A stretch of DNA of 64,000 bases from Chlorocebus sabaeus (lineage: Eukaryota; Chordata; Mammalia; Primates; Cercopithecidae): assembly GCF_047675955.1 (NCBI RefSeq), contig NC_132910.1:89678923-89742922 (forward strand). The letters are read 5' to 3'. Position 1 is the stretch's first letter. Each line of letters starts with the position of its first letter. Both the position numbers and the translations under genes were made by a program. The notes beneath the pieces are model-generated. The model was not told where the DNA came from. It worked only from the letters and a program-made list of their open reading frames with translations, and searched no databases. This document shows, one piece after another, positions 42,901 to 55,335 of this stretch.

Positions 42901-45900
42901 CATTTTTACTGTTGGAAACATTACTTGATATGATTTATTTCATTACAAAATAGATTCTAATAAGCACTCAGAGTAACACATGACGGTTAACATTAAGAGT
43001 GAAATAATGAAATCCCAACTGAGTGAGACCTTGGTTAGTACAGCTGAAGCTAAAACCTCGTATCTTTTATTGGGCCTGAATCCCACTGGTAAAATAAATC
43101 AATAATGTAACACCTGGTCCTGCATTGAAGGAAATTTGGAAATATCTTGTTCCACACCTAGAGAAACCTTGCAGCTGCAGAACAGAGCAGCACTGTGCAT
43201 GTTCTTTTAAGGATATGACTTTTTTAGTTAAGGGGAGAGAAAAAGCACAGGTAGTATGTGTCTCCCTTGTTTCTAACTGTCACCGAGGCAGAGGTCACCG
43301 CACCGCTGAGGCTGATGCTTGCTGACAGTGGCAGCATATTGCTTGCTGGATGTGATGATACAATTCAGGGAGAATCTTTGCAGCCCTCATTATCTGCTGC
43401 TGTACTCGCTCGATGCCGCCTCTGCTCCCTTCAGTAGGAGGGGGGATTATTAAATATAATTCTACTAATTATGGCTTGGTAGAAAAGTTGGATGGGTCCA
43501 GAATCAGTGCCCCAAAGGAAGAACAACATGAGGTAAAGATTGGAGGGCTTTTATGGTGGTACTTGAAGATAATTATAGGTATAGAAACCAATTCCAGAGA
43601 GAAAAAAATTCAGCCAAGCCCAGACTGTTTTCATAATACAGCATAGCTCCCTTTTAATGTGAAACATTAATTGATTTTCCCTGAGGGGGCAAAATTCTTG
43701 CAATGTCAGTCTCCTGGACTGAGCCTCAGGCCCAGGGCACCAAGCAGCAAGTGGGAACTTCAAGAAGGCTCAAGGGTCTGTTGCAACTTCCCATCCTTTT
43801 GCCAAGGCAGCTAGGCTGTAGTGTACCTTATTTTGGGTTCTCCAGAGAGCAGATAGATGGTCAAAATTTCAGAACCTTCAGTATATACTGCATTTTATAA
43901 AAATAATGTTACTATAAATTGATTCACAATAACATAGAACCAAAAGTAGATATTGTGAATGATGATACTGACTCATCATTATGTTTTGGTACATTTAAGG
44001 TAGAATTCAATTAATATCAAAGAATTTAGTCTTTCTCTTTAAAATATCATGACCCAGAATAATTACTCGGATAAGAATACTGAGGCAGAGTCACTTTAAT
44101 TCTACACAAAGGATCACAAGTACACTTTAGATGGCCTTTTTAATGGGGTGGAAGTGGACAATAAAATCTCCAAGAGAGCATTTGCCATTGGTGGGCAATG
44201 ATAGACTCTAGGTTTTTATTTTACAACCTAAGATTTCTCTGACTTTCCTAGATGCAGAGAAATAGCCCTGGTTACAGGTGGCCATTATCTGGATGCATCC
44301 TTGTAAAAAACACATCCTAAAGATAGCTGTGAAGCAGTCACTCAAATCTGTGGCAACCTAGCACAAGAACATGAATCCAGGCAGAAGAGTATATATAGAT
44401 ATACGAGGCACACGAATGTGGGGCCTATATTCATGATAACCTTAACTGGTCCAGGAGACGGTTTTGGGTATAAAATAGATGTAAGACATAAACTTTAATA
44501 CCAATGAATCACTGTATGAGAAAGTTATTCTCTGTTCAGTCTATCAACCTACCTTATATGACCAAAAAAAAAAATCTGTTTGGTGTTTCTCTTTAATATA
44601 AGTCCCTAAAATTTGCTAATCTCTCATTTTTCAGAAAGATAGCAGCCGCCAAGCATCAAATTAAATAATATTGCTTTGTCTTCACTGTATGAACTTTCAC
44701 AATGACCTTTCATTTGTGAAATCTACAAATGTTTTTCTGTATATGACAGCAATATAAACTTTCCTCTTAAATATATTAAATTTGGGGGAGAAGTAGGTAC
44801 AATCCTAGGGGAAAAAACTGTGAAGTGAAAAACAATACAGAAAGCATATGGATCTGGCAAAAATAATGAAAGTAGAAGATGAATAATGGAAGTGTGGGAA
44901 GCACCACAATGCCTAGAGATTGGGAGCAAGATTTCACCATCTCCCCACTCCTGCCACAGGGGCTAGATAAATGTTGCAGAGGCTGCCCTGTGCATTAAAG
45001 TACAGTTATAAGTGTGTTTATCAGCATCCTTGGCCTCTACCCATTAGATGCCAAAAGCACCTTTCTCCCCATGTTGTGACACAAAAAATGTCTCCAGGCT
45101 TTTCCAAACGCTCCCCAGGGGAGCAGAATCACTCTGGTTTGAAAATAACTAATTTAAAGCAATACAGTATCTGAGTAAATGTTTCAGTTAGAAGGCAGAT
45201 AGGGAATAGTGTTGGGCTTCATAGAAGTGACTATGTGAAGAATTCCATGAGTGAAAGCCATCAATCAGAGCAAAACAATACATGAAGTCAGAGAATGTTG
45301 GGTAGATACATTTTAATAAAGGAAGGGATTTCCTTTGGGGGTTTCCCCCATCCACTGGTTTATTCAAATATATTAAGATCAACTATACTACCTCTAAAAA
45401 AGGATTCTAGGTATGGATCCCAAAAGTGAGGTAACTAAGGCTGTTTGCCTTTGCAATCCATTTCTGTATTCAACCAGAGAGTAGAATGGTTTTGTGAACC
45501 TTCAGGGGAAAAAATGCCACAAGATCTAGCTTGCCAATCTGGCATGACTCAGTAGGCTGAACTGGCCTGGCTTTTTTATGAGGTGTTTGGCAGACTGAGT
45601 ATTTAATTTCATTCTTTTATTTTATGTTTTGGGTGTACATGCCCAGAGGCCTTTGGACAATTGCCTCTTTTTTAATAAAGCTAATAAATGCCCAAAGGAA
45701 ATTTACCTATATCTAAACTGACATAACAAAGCTGACACATTAGAGGGGTCGGGCATGAGAGATTCCAGCAATTTATAGAAATAGAGGAAGCTGGCATAAA
45801 TTTGGATTGTCTGGAGTTATTACTCAGTCATTGGCAGCCTTCCAGGCTGTTCATAATTTTAAATAAATTCTGATCTTGGTGATGTATACTTATTGATCAA

Positions 45901-46489
45901 GTTTTCAGAAAGTCATCACTATGTACTCTTTGACTACATATTGATCTGAAATCTCTACAGTTCCTGAGAGAGGTCTGGCATTACATTAGCTATTATCTGT
46001 ACCACAATTTATCCTTCTATTTGAATCAAGCCTGTGGATAAGTGACTCATTCTGTTCCACTTACCATGGAAAGAGACCTGGATAGCTACTGAAAAACAAG
46101 ATTCTCGGGTCCTATATCTCAATTCATCACTAATTTTCTTTAGACATTTCATTTCTCAAACTCTGTTTCTCCTAAAGATTAAAAAAGTAAATGGTGTCAT
46201 CTATGGAAAAGAAATCCTAGTTTTATATTATTTCAAATTCCTCTTCTAAAAATATGCTGTCTTCTTATAGAAAGACACTGCTGTAGACTTATCATCCGTG
46301 ATTTGGAGTTTTTTTCTCACATGGCAGGCAGTGGACAGTAGGTTTTTATGACAATCTAACTCAACTTCCCTTGTAAATAATGGGCCACATTTCTAAAATG
46401 GCTGGCTGGAATGAGAGGAGTAGCCAGGGGCCAGAAAACAGCTCTTCCACATATAAAGCTAACTGACTTAAAGAGATAGGTACTTGTTC
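39946..46489. other. Long unassigned intergenic stretch
   Basis: About 6.5 kb with no recognised gene, RNA or young repeat. Noted inside it are a 21-bp tandem duplication at 40,218-40,254 ('acttttctattcatt' twice), T-rich low complexity near 42,810-42,850, and a locally GC-richer patch at 43,260-43,440. A 78-codon minus frame at 42,283-42,519 is unrecognised. Confidence 0.35.
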
Positions 46490-46610
46490 ATTAATTCAAC
46501 AAACACTTACCGAATGCATACTCTCTACAGAGTCCTGTACTACATGCTAAAATTTGCAACAGTGAATAATAAACTGCTCCTACCCTTGTTTACCCCCAGG
46601 TACTAGGAAA
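46490..46610. repeat. L2-type repeat fragment
   Basis: 'attcaacaaacacttaccga' and 'acagtgaataataaactgct' fit a short ancient L2-related fragment. Confidence 0.5.
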
Positions 46611-46997
46611 CTGCTCAGCAGCTGAAAAGATTCTCATACCTAAAAAGATTCTCAAGCTAGGTTTTCTACAAATATGCAAATAATACACAAGACAAATGAC
46701 TATTATCCTACAACACTTAGGATGTTTCATCTGGTAGTGCTGTCTTAGGAACTGAGCTTCCACTGAGCAAAATACTCAATTTTTATGGTAGAAATAGTAC
46801 ATGATACTATATCTTCCCTCCATATTTATTCAGATTTTATGTGTATATTAGGTGTTCTAGAAATTCATGCTTTATAAGTTGGGCCCCAACTAGCTGGGGC
46901 TTAAATATACTTTCTTTATTCCCAAATTGATTGATTTTCTATCTTTCAAAATGAGTTTTCCAAGTATTCCCCCCCCCCTTTTTTTCCCACATTCTAA
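46611..46997. other. Unassigned sequence upstream of an AluJ
   Basis: No feature except a C/T-rich tract (46,970-46,987) just before the Alu target site. Confidence 0.4.
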
Positions 46998-47011
46998 CCC
47001 TCCTAATTTTA

Positions 47012-47312
47012 TTTTGTTTTATTTTATTTTTTTAAACAATCTCACTCCATCACCTAGGCTGGAGTGCAGTGGCACAATCAAGAGTCACTGCAGCCTCAGC
47101 CTCCAGGGCTCAAGCGATCCTCCCACCTCAGCCTTTCAAGTAGCTGGGCCTACAAGCATGCATCAACACACCTGGCTAATTTTTGTATCTTTTGTAGAGA
47201 TGGGGTTTTGCCATGCTGCCCAGGCTGGTCTTGAACTCCTGGGCTCAAGCAATCCAGCAACCTCAGCCTCCCAAAGTGCTGGGATTACAGGCATGAGCCA
47301 CCACACCAGGCT
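47012..47312 (-). mobile_element. AluJ-type SINE, antisense
   Basis: Full-length, diverged dimer on the minus strand. Flanked by 'ccctcctaatttta' and 'ccctcctgatttta', a 14-bp duplication with one mismatch. A 236-codon plus frame (46,927-47,637) runs straight through it. Confidence 0.9.
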
Positions 47313-47999
47313 CCCTCCTGATTTTAAGCCAAGAACATTGTCCCTAATTCATGGAAATAATTATCAGATTTTCTCACCTTCCAGCCCCTTCTTTTCAAGA
47401 TGTCCCTATTCCTTCATCCCTCATTTTTTTTCTTCTCCTTTGAAAAGAAATGGTGATCCTTCTCCTCCAGCAAACCCTGAACTGCATATCACTATCCTAG
47501 CCCCTCCAGGTTCACCCAGGATAATGCACCATCACTCAGCCCATTATTCTTTTCCATACCATATTCTGTTTCTGTGGGAGTCTCTTCTTTTGCTTGTTAT
47601 TGCCCTGTTTCTTTACAAAATAGAAGTAACCCCTTAGCTCAACAGTTCAATTCCTGGAAACACATCTTAGAGCAACCTTCACACAATACATAGGCCCATA
47701 ATCCAAATTTTCTCCAGGATTTCTCCCTGCAAATAGTCCTAAAGACTCAGATGTTGTCTCTGAGGAATTTTAATCACCCTCATTTTAGACTTGATGATAT
47801 GTATGTTCTTACATCCAGGATGTATTACTTTTTTAAGAAAAACAATAGGATGTTTTTGAATGCCAATAACTTTTCACTATATCCAATTACTCATCCAATG
47901 CTATGGATTCTACTTCTGAAATGATGCTCAAATCTAACCTTTCCCTTCAGCTGTAACCTTTTTCTCACTCCTGCCCACGTTCAGTACTTCTTCAGATAT
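47313..47999. other. Unassigned sequence
   Basis: The right half of the Alu-containing open frame ends here at 47,637. Nothing else recognised. Confidence 0.35.
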
Positions 48000-48630
48000 T
48001 AACAGATCAGTCACAGGATCTTGATTGAACTTCTTGGCTCTATTTCAGCACTTTACAATTCTCCTTCCACAAAGCCATCTCTTCTAAAACTTTAATTGGA
48101 TCATGCCATTGTCAGCCTCAAACACCTTCAGTGGCTTCCCATTATCTACCAACTAAAGTAGGAGCGTCTTACATGGCATGTAAAGCCTTAAGAATATGAC
48201 CCCAATATCCTTTTCTAGTCTTTTCATCTCCATTCATCTTTCTCCTCAAAAATTCATTGTAGACATACCAGACTTCTTCTTTGAACATGAGCTTCTGCCC
48301 TTCATTCTTTGTTAGTGCTTCTTCCTAGACCTGGAATTCCCTCCCCCCTCCATGTCCAACTAAATCCAAACCTTACTCATCCAAATCACACCCACCACCT
48401 TGTGAAGCTTCACTCAGGCCACTCATTAGAATTAGCCATTCCTTCCTTTTACTGCAATGGTGCCATCTGTCTCTAATGTTATGCTTACCAAGCTGTGTCA
48501 CAATTACATACAGAGTTTTACATTCCTCAAGGTTATGAGCCTTGGAAGTCATAAGCTATCTTTATTAATGTTTATATTATTTCCATATATGTAATATGTG
48601 GCATATACCAGTTGTTGAGTAAATATGTAT
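48000..48630 (+). mobile_element. L2 LINE 3' region
   Basis: 'cagtggcttcccattatcta', 'cctggaattccctccc' and 'gttgttgagtaaatatgtat' mark an ancient L2 3' end in sense orientation. Confidence 0.75.
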
Positions 48631-48681
48631 TCTAATGAGAGTTATAGAATTACTAATATCAGCATTGAAATTAGTATCTGA

Positions 48682-48994
48682 TTTTTTTTTTTTTTTTTTT
48701 TTTTTGAGACAGTTCATTCACTCTTGTTACCCAAACTGGAATGCAATGGCCAGATCTTGGCTCACCGCAACCTCTGCTCACTGCAACCTCTGCCTCTTGG
48801 GTTCAAGTGATTCTCCTACCTCAGCCTCCTGAGTAGCTGGGATTACAGGCATGATCCACCACACCTGGCTAATTTTGTATTTTTAGTAGAGACAGGGTTT
48901 CTCCGTGTTGGTCAGGCTAGTCTTGAACTGCTGACCTCAGGTGATCTGCCTCCCAAAGTGCTGGAATTACAGGCATGAACCACCACACCCAGCA
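48682..48994 (-). mobile_element. AluS-type SINE, antisense, with internal duplication
   Basis: A dimeric Alu on the minus strand with a long T-run (48,682-48,705). 'gcaacctctgctcact' is followed by a second 'gcaacctctgcct', an ~18-bp tandem duplication in the right monomer. Flanks 'agtatctgat' and 'agtttatgat' are a diverged duplication. Confidence 0.85.
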
Positions 48995-49164
48995 GTTTAT
49001 GATATTAACTTCGTATTATGTTCTACTTTTATTGCTTTAGTTTTCAAACTTTACACAAAAGTACTACAGCTAAAAGGCTTATGTGTGTTTTTAAATTTGG
49101 CTTTAAATTTGAGGGAAAATGGGGCAGAACAGAATTCTGTTCATCAATTTGACTCTTTGAAACT

Positions 49165-49745
49165 ACATATTTAATATTAACAATAATAGTTTCCTTTTAT
49201 TGAATATCTACTATATGCCAAGCACTGATTTAGCATCACGCATTCATTATATCATGTAATCGTCTTGAAAAAAAATCTCTGCAGTAAGTACTATTTTATC
49301 CCCATTTTCCATACAAAGAAACTGAAATTGGCCAGCGCGGTGGCTCACGCCTGTAATCCCAGCACTTTGGGAGGCCGAGGCGGGCGGATCACAAGGTCAG
49401 GAGATCGAGACCACGGTGAAACCCCCTCTCTACTAAAAATACAAAAAATTAGCCGGGCGCGGTGGTGGCGCCTGTAGTCCCAGCTACTCAGGAGGCTGAG
49501 GCAGGAGAATGGCGGGAACCCGGGAGGCGGAGCTTGAGGTGAGCCGAGATTGCGTCACTGCCCTCCAGCCTGGGTGACAGAGCGAGACTCCACCTCAAAA
49601 AAAAAAAAAAAAAAAGAAACTGAATCTCAGAGAAGTAATTAGCTCTAGGTCATACAGACATGTGGAACTGCCAGGCATCACAGACAAATTTATCTGATAC
49701 TACAACCGATGTTCTCTCAACTTTGTCCCACTGCGTCCTCATTAA
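49165..49745 (-). repeat. MIR SINE split by an Alu
   Basis: Antisense MIR halves at 49,165-49,327 ('gaatatctactatatgccaa') and 49,615-49,745 ('tctcagagaagtaattagct') are separated by the Alu and join in register. Confidence 0.75.
49330..49613 (+). mobile_element. AluS/AluY-type SINE in MIR
   Basis: Dimeric Alu beginning 'ggccagcgcggtggctcacg', lacking about 12 bp in 'gagatcgagaccacggtgaa', with an A-rich tail. 'aaagaaactgaa' occurs on both sides as target duplication. Confidence 0.9.
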
Positions 49746-50880
49746 CTGCGTTAGAAAGAGGATGATGAAGACTAAGCAAGGACCCTGAGAAAAGAAGTAG
49801 ACTGGAGCAGGCAGATGATACAAGGGATGCCTCAGGATGTCCCAAGGAAAATATACATATTGATTAGAAACGTGGAGTAAGGCAGGAGGAGAATTTCAGG
49901 ACAGCAGTTAGGCCACCAGGTATTTGGTAGTTCAAGAAAATGCTTGCAATATGTGAACTCGTGGTTTGGGGTAGGTGGCATGAAGAAGTTGGGCCCTTTG
50001 TACGGATTGCTTTCTTGTTTAAGCTGCAACCATCACCCTTCCCCCTTTAATAAACCTTGAAAACTGCCCTAAAAATGGCAATGGAGCCTCTATTCATTTT
50101 CATCAGTTTTTTCCTTACATTAAAGTATACATCAAATTAAGGACTGGAAAAACATAGGTTACTTAGTGACAATTAGTGTCATTATTACATGAGTCTCTCA
50201 AAGTGGCAACCAGTTTCGTACATTTTTTTCAACTTTCTTTGAAAATGTTTCTGTCCTATATAGGAGCTTTCTTCAGAATAACACTCAAGATCACAAAGAG
50301 AGAAGGAAGAAATGTTTGGGAGCAAACATTTATGTTTGCCCTGTATCAATCGAGTTTTCATTTCTAGGTGGGTTATTTTGTTTTGTATAAGCCAAGGAGT
50401 ATTTGTGTTCTATTTCACATAGCCTAAGAACTCTACATCCAAACCTAAAGCAATTCCTTTTTTCTCTGTTTTAAATTTCTCCTCAGAAGTCCTTTCTTCC
50501 TTCCCTTTAAATGTATCTCGCATAACTAAGTGGCTGTGGGGGAGGACCCAAAGATTCAAGAAAGAAAAATGCCTCTGAACATGCAGCCAGATGCCAGATA
50601 TGTGTATCCGAGGAGAATTACCCAACTTCTCCTTATTCATTTTCTGCCTTTATGGGCTTATATGTCTCATTAGATCATAAGCCCACAGGGAAAATGTGTG
50701 CTTTTAGGATCTATTCAGCAAGTAGTATATTGCAAATGCTGAAAAGATGCGTATCTTTAGAAATATGCAATGATGTAAAGTTATAATAGTCATGGAGGAG
50801 AAGAACTGACCTATTTCTTGTTAAAATTATCTGCAGTTTATGTTAAAAAGAGATAAAAGGGTTTTATTCAAAATACTAAC
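49746..50880. other. Unassigned intergenic sequence
   Basis: No gene recognised. Possible short L2 trace near 50,670-50,740. Confidence 0.35.
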
Positions 50881-51110
50881 CACTAGAAAACCTCCCAGAA
50901 AAGAGCCTTGGCTAGGAATCAGAAAACTGTGTATATTCTAATTCTTTCATTAACTCATCCTTATGAAATTGAACCAGTTACTTTACCCTTTTGTGCCTGT
51001 TTCTTTGTAAAATAGGCATACTAGCCCCCTCCTACTGTTATCATCAGGGATTTCTAAATATCACATGAAATTAACTATGTGAAAATGCATTCAATAGTTT
51101 AAAACAATAA
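50881..51110 (+). repeat. MIR SINE
   Basis: 'gttactttacccttttgtgc' and 'gtttctttgtaaaataggca' are the MIR core in sense orientation. Confidence 0.65.
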
Positions 51111-52066
51111 CTCTTTGCCATGGTGGTTGTTATTATTACACAATTTGCTTTTCAGTGATTTCCAGTTCACCACAGTGAAATCCACACATGCACGTTTCTT
51201 TACTCCTCAAATCACACTACACTAAGAATAATCAATGCTTAACAGATACAAATCCACAAAGCACAAACACAAAGAAACAGCAGGGAATTAGCAATACCAA
51301 CACATATTTGGAAGATGAAAAGCTGACCAAGGAACTAGACTCTTGAGAAAGCTGAGTGTCAAGTGCCTAGAGACACAAGTCAATTCAAACTCCAGAACTA
51401 TAGCCAGCAGTTATCTTGGGAGGAATGAGTGAGGCAGGGGCTTGACTAAGGGCATGAGTTGGAAGTCTGAGAAGCAGGAGCAATTCTACCTCCTGAAGTG
51501 CCCTTCCTGGATGTACAGAGAAGTTCCCAACTCAGGGTAACAGGCAGGTTGTAGAGAAAGGAAAAGGTGCTGGACGAACATCAGGAGAGTTAAGTAAAGG
51601 TCAAATATGCAACAATGAGATGCTTTCTTCTGCTGCTGCTCTCCAAAATGTCCTGACCACCTGAAGACAACCAGGAGACAAGGCCTCCCTATGTACTCAT
51701 TAATGATTTAGAAATACAGAGATAAATACCAGAAGAATAGCTAAAAACATTAAAAGTAAATACCCTACAGGGCTGGCAGCTCCAATACTTAACAGTAAAA
51801 CCCTTGAAATACTGATAAACTACTTAAGTGTATTACTCTGAAAAAATTAAATATTTTTTAAAGGTTTATCCTTCAAAGAAACCAGAATATAGACTAATAA
51901 AAGAAGTTGATTTATTCCCATCTTTTGATTTTATTGGTTAAACCAGATTAAATTCAACAGATGGGGAATATAATAAAATCTACCTAAAATGACACATGCC
52001 ACTTAGAAATTTTTTTAGGCTGAGTCAGCCCAGTCGGGGCAGAACCAACTTGTGTTTGATAGCAAT
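51111..52066. other. Unassigned sequence, possible old LINE
   Basis: A-rich, purine-biased sequence (about 51,150-51,900) has the texture of a decayed HAL1/L1 5' region, but I cannot name it securely. No gene recognised. Confidence 0.3.
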
Positions 52067-52078
52067 TTATGTGATAGT

Positions 52079-52355
52079 TTTTTGTTGTTTGGTTGGTTTT
52101 TTGTTTTTAGGAGGGTCTTGCTCTGTCGCCCAGGCTGGAGTACAATGCAGCAATCTCAGCTCACTGCAACCTCTGTCTCCAGGGTTCAAGTGATTCTCAT
52201 GCTTCAGTAACCCATGTAGCCTCAGATTACAGGCATGCGCCAGCACACCCGGCTACTTTTTGTATTTTTAGTAGAAGCAGGGTTTCGCCATATTGGCTAG
52301 GCTGGTCTTGAACTCCTGGTCTCAAGTGATCCTCCCACCTTGGCCTCCCAAAGTG
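52079..52355 (-). mobile_element. 5'-truncated Alu, antisense
   Basis: The Alu lacks its first ~35 bp (on the right here). 'atgtgatagtt' occurs before it (near 52,069) and after it (near 52,357), so truncation happened at insertion and not by later deletion. Confidence 0.88.
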
Positions 52356-52504
52356 AATGTGATAGTTAATCCCTGTGGAAAAGGTGAGAAGCAGGACCCT
52401 GGTAATCTGGGACACATCTGCTGATACAGAGCTTCTTCAGAGACACGGGTACCAGCTGCCGGACCTGCCTCATTTGTGGGCAGGTAACAAAAAACTTGCC
52501 TACT

Positions 52505-53035
52505 GATGTTTCTCCCTTCCTTTGACCTCCTGATTCCAATTCATTACTAACTAAGCACTATTTCTAAAATTCGTTCTATTCAAGTCATCCTTCTTCAATA
52601 AATCCTTCACTGGCCCCACAGACTTTGGAATAAAGCCCAGTCCCTGCCACCCACCAGCCTCATCTAGGGAGACTCCCACTGTGCCCAGCAGAGAACCAGC
52701 TACCCATTGCTCCTCCCAGTCTCTCCATTCACTTCCATGCTTCCATAGTTTCATATGCTCTTCCCAAAGCATTCCCTGTAATGCTTTGCCCTAGCTTTTC
52801 CTGGCAAAGAACCACTTCTTTTTAACCAGCTGAAAAATCATCATCTGTTTTCAAACCAACAGGACGAATTACTTGCTCTTTACTTCATGTTTTTCATGTT
52901 CCTACTCTGTGTCACAGTTATTTGCTTGAATATGTGTCACTCCAATCAAACTATGTTTTCTCAAAACCAGGAATTAGTATCTAGCAAAGTGTCAGACACA
53001 CAGTCAGCCCTCAAGGAAAGTTTATTGAATGAATC
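52505..53035 (+). mobile_element. L2 LINE 3' region
   Basis: 'ccttcactggccccacagac', 'tcttcccaaagcattccctg' and the end 'gtttattgaatgaatcagta' follow L2 in sense orientation. Confidence 0.7.
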
Positions 53036-54385
53036 AGTAAAGAGCAAATTAATCTAACATTAATCTGGGCCTTGGTACACCTTATGTTTGAATGTCTATA
53101 ACGCTAATGTGAGAAAATATAATCTGCATTCCCCTAGTTGGTTAATGTCTAAGTTCACAGGGCATGAGGTCTAAACATCATCTCAAAAACAGAAATCAGA
53201 TCAATGCTCTACCCTCTTTAAATATAATAGAGAGGAACAGAAGCAAGCGGTAACCAGTGATGAAGCTGACGTATTAAACACTCAGAAAAGACTATTTTTT
53301 AATACCTCTTTCCTCCAGCCCACAAATGGTTCTTATTCTGTAAGAACCATTATTCTCTTGAGGCATCCTTAGTTTTTAAAAAGTACTAATTTAAAGGAAT
53401 TTTTAATATTAATTTTAATTTTCATGATAGTATTCAAATTTAGCAAAATATTTCATGTTTGGACTAATATGTGCAATTACTAAACAAAAATATTACACCT
53501 CACAGTTCACATTTGTTTTGACTTCTTAAAGTATTAGACAAAAGCAAAAATTCCAACTGGTCACAGAAGATCATAGAATTGAAGTAACTTGTTACCTTTC
53601 TTCATCTTTATGATCATGTGCTATCACGGTTAATTTGTAACCTACTCTTTAAAAGCAGTAACATGAAGTACCACAGGGTGGGGAGACAAAAACTGCACTC
53701 CTACTAGCTCACCCAATCCTGAGCCCTAATGAATTATTCTCAAAACCAATGCCTGTAGCTGACTTGGCCTACAGCAGGGTCTCCTGTATTCTCCAAATTA
53801 ACTTCCATGCAGATTGAAATTTTTATTAAAGAACAAGGTAATAAAAACATGTTCAATTGGAAGCATTGATATACATTCATAAAATTCAAGAGTAACCATA
53901 GCAATTATTTATCTCTTAGGCCAACAAAATGTTTCCTTTGCAGTATTTTACCTCTGAAATTGTTTGAAATTGCTGGAGCAGGGTGACAATAAGAAGCACA
54001 CCAACTCATAGGCAGTTTTATAACTGGTTTTAAAATCTCTATAGGCAATGCATCTCCTCACTGCCTGCTCCCTGGAAGGCCACAGGAATGATCGCCTTTC
54101 CCCTTCCTCTATTGTATTATAACTCCTTACTTCCTTCCAAAAAATGCAGAGCAGGCTTAGGACCTGGAAAAAACACAGCTCTCCTGGAGAGCACAGCTGG
54201 AGCAGCCTGGCCTGTGGGGTCAGAAACAAGCTTCCACAGCCTTGCAAATGAGTCTGACACTCTCTGCATTCAGACTCTGTATTCAGACCTCAACCACCTC
54301 CCAGTGGTGTTCAGCCACATACCACCTGCTATGGGAGAACTGCCTCCTCCCACTTCCTTAGGAATCAGTCTTACTTCCTTGGTCC
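53036..54385. other. Unassigned intergenic sequence
   Basis: Opposed ORFs of about 100 codons at 53,948-54,417 overlap each other and show no domain. No repeat recognised. Confidence 0.35.
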
Positions 54386-54784
54386 CCTACTACATTAGTT
54401 TGTTTGGGTTGCTGTAAGAAAGTGCCACAGACTGAGTGACTTAAACAACATTTATTTTCTCACAATTCTGGGTGTTGGAAATTCAATATCAAGATTTCAG
54501 CAGGGTTCTTTCTTCTAAGGCTTCTCTCCTTGGCTCGTAAGTGTCTGTCTTCTCCCTCTGTCCTCACATGGCTGTCCCTCAGTCTGTGTGTTATCTGCCT
54601 CTTAATCTTTTCTCCTTACTAGCACACCAGCCATATTAGATTAGGGCCCACCCCAACGATCCCATTTCACCTTAACTACCTCTTTAAAGACCCTGTCTCC
54701 AAAAAGAGTCACTTTCTGAGGTACTGGGGTTTGTGAGTCAGCATGCAAATTGTAGGAGGACACAATTCAGCCCAGAACACCTAC
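54386..54784 (-). mobile_element. MLT1 LTR (MaLR), antisense, with TSD
   Basis: LTR body 54,391-54,779, flanked by a perfect 5-bp duplication 'cctac'. Words such as 'gccacagactgagtgactta' and 'ttagggcccaccccaacgat' fit the MLT1 reverse complement. Confidence 0.8.
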
Positions 54785-54954
54785 TATTCTCTGACCCCAG
54801 GGCATTCAACCCAACACCCTCTTCTTCCTTCCATGTCCAAAGCTCACCATCCACTTCCACACCCAGATCACCCCTTTTACCTCGCCGCCATTACCCAAAC
54901 TCATGTTCCACATGTCTCTTAACCCCTTGCCTTGATGATTTGAATATTGGAATA
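54785..54954. other. Spacer between two MaLR LTRs
   Basis: Short unassigned sequence. A plus frame at 54,733-55,002 spans both LTR edges and is not a gene. Confidence 0.4.
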
Positions 54955-55335
54955 ACTGGTGATATGGTTAGCCTTTATATCCTCACCCACATTTCATCTT
55001 GAATTGTAATCCCTAGGTGTTGACAGGGGAACCTAGTGGGAAGTGACTGGATCATGGGATCAGTTTTCCCCATGCTCTTGTGGTAGTGAGTGAGTTCTCA
55101 TGAGGCCTAATGGTTTTATAAGATTTTGACAAGTTCCTCCTTCACTCACTCTTCTCTCTCCTGCCACCATGTGAAGAAGATCCTTGCTTCCCCTTCACTT
55201 TCCACCATGATTGTAAGTTTCCTGAGGCCTTCCCAGCCATGCAGAACTGCAAGTCAATTAAACCTCTTTCTTTTATAAATTACCCAGTCTCAGGTATTTC
55301 TTTATAGCAGTGTGAAAATGGACTAACACAACTGG
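54955..55335 (+). mobile_element. THE1 LTR (MaLR) with TSD
   Basis: LTR body 54,960-55,330 starts 'tgatatggttagcc' and ends 'gactaacaca', flanked on both sides by 'actgg', a perfect 5-bp duplication. 371 bp, the usual THE1 solo-LTR size. Confidence 0.92.

Noticed and set aside
54733..55002. 89-codon ORF between LTRs
   Set aside because: It spans the MLT1 end and THE1 start and is explained by repeat sequence.
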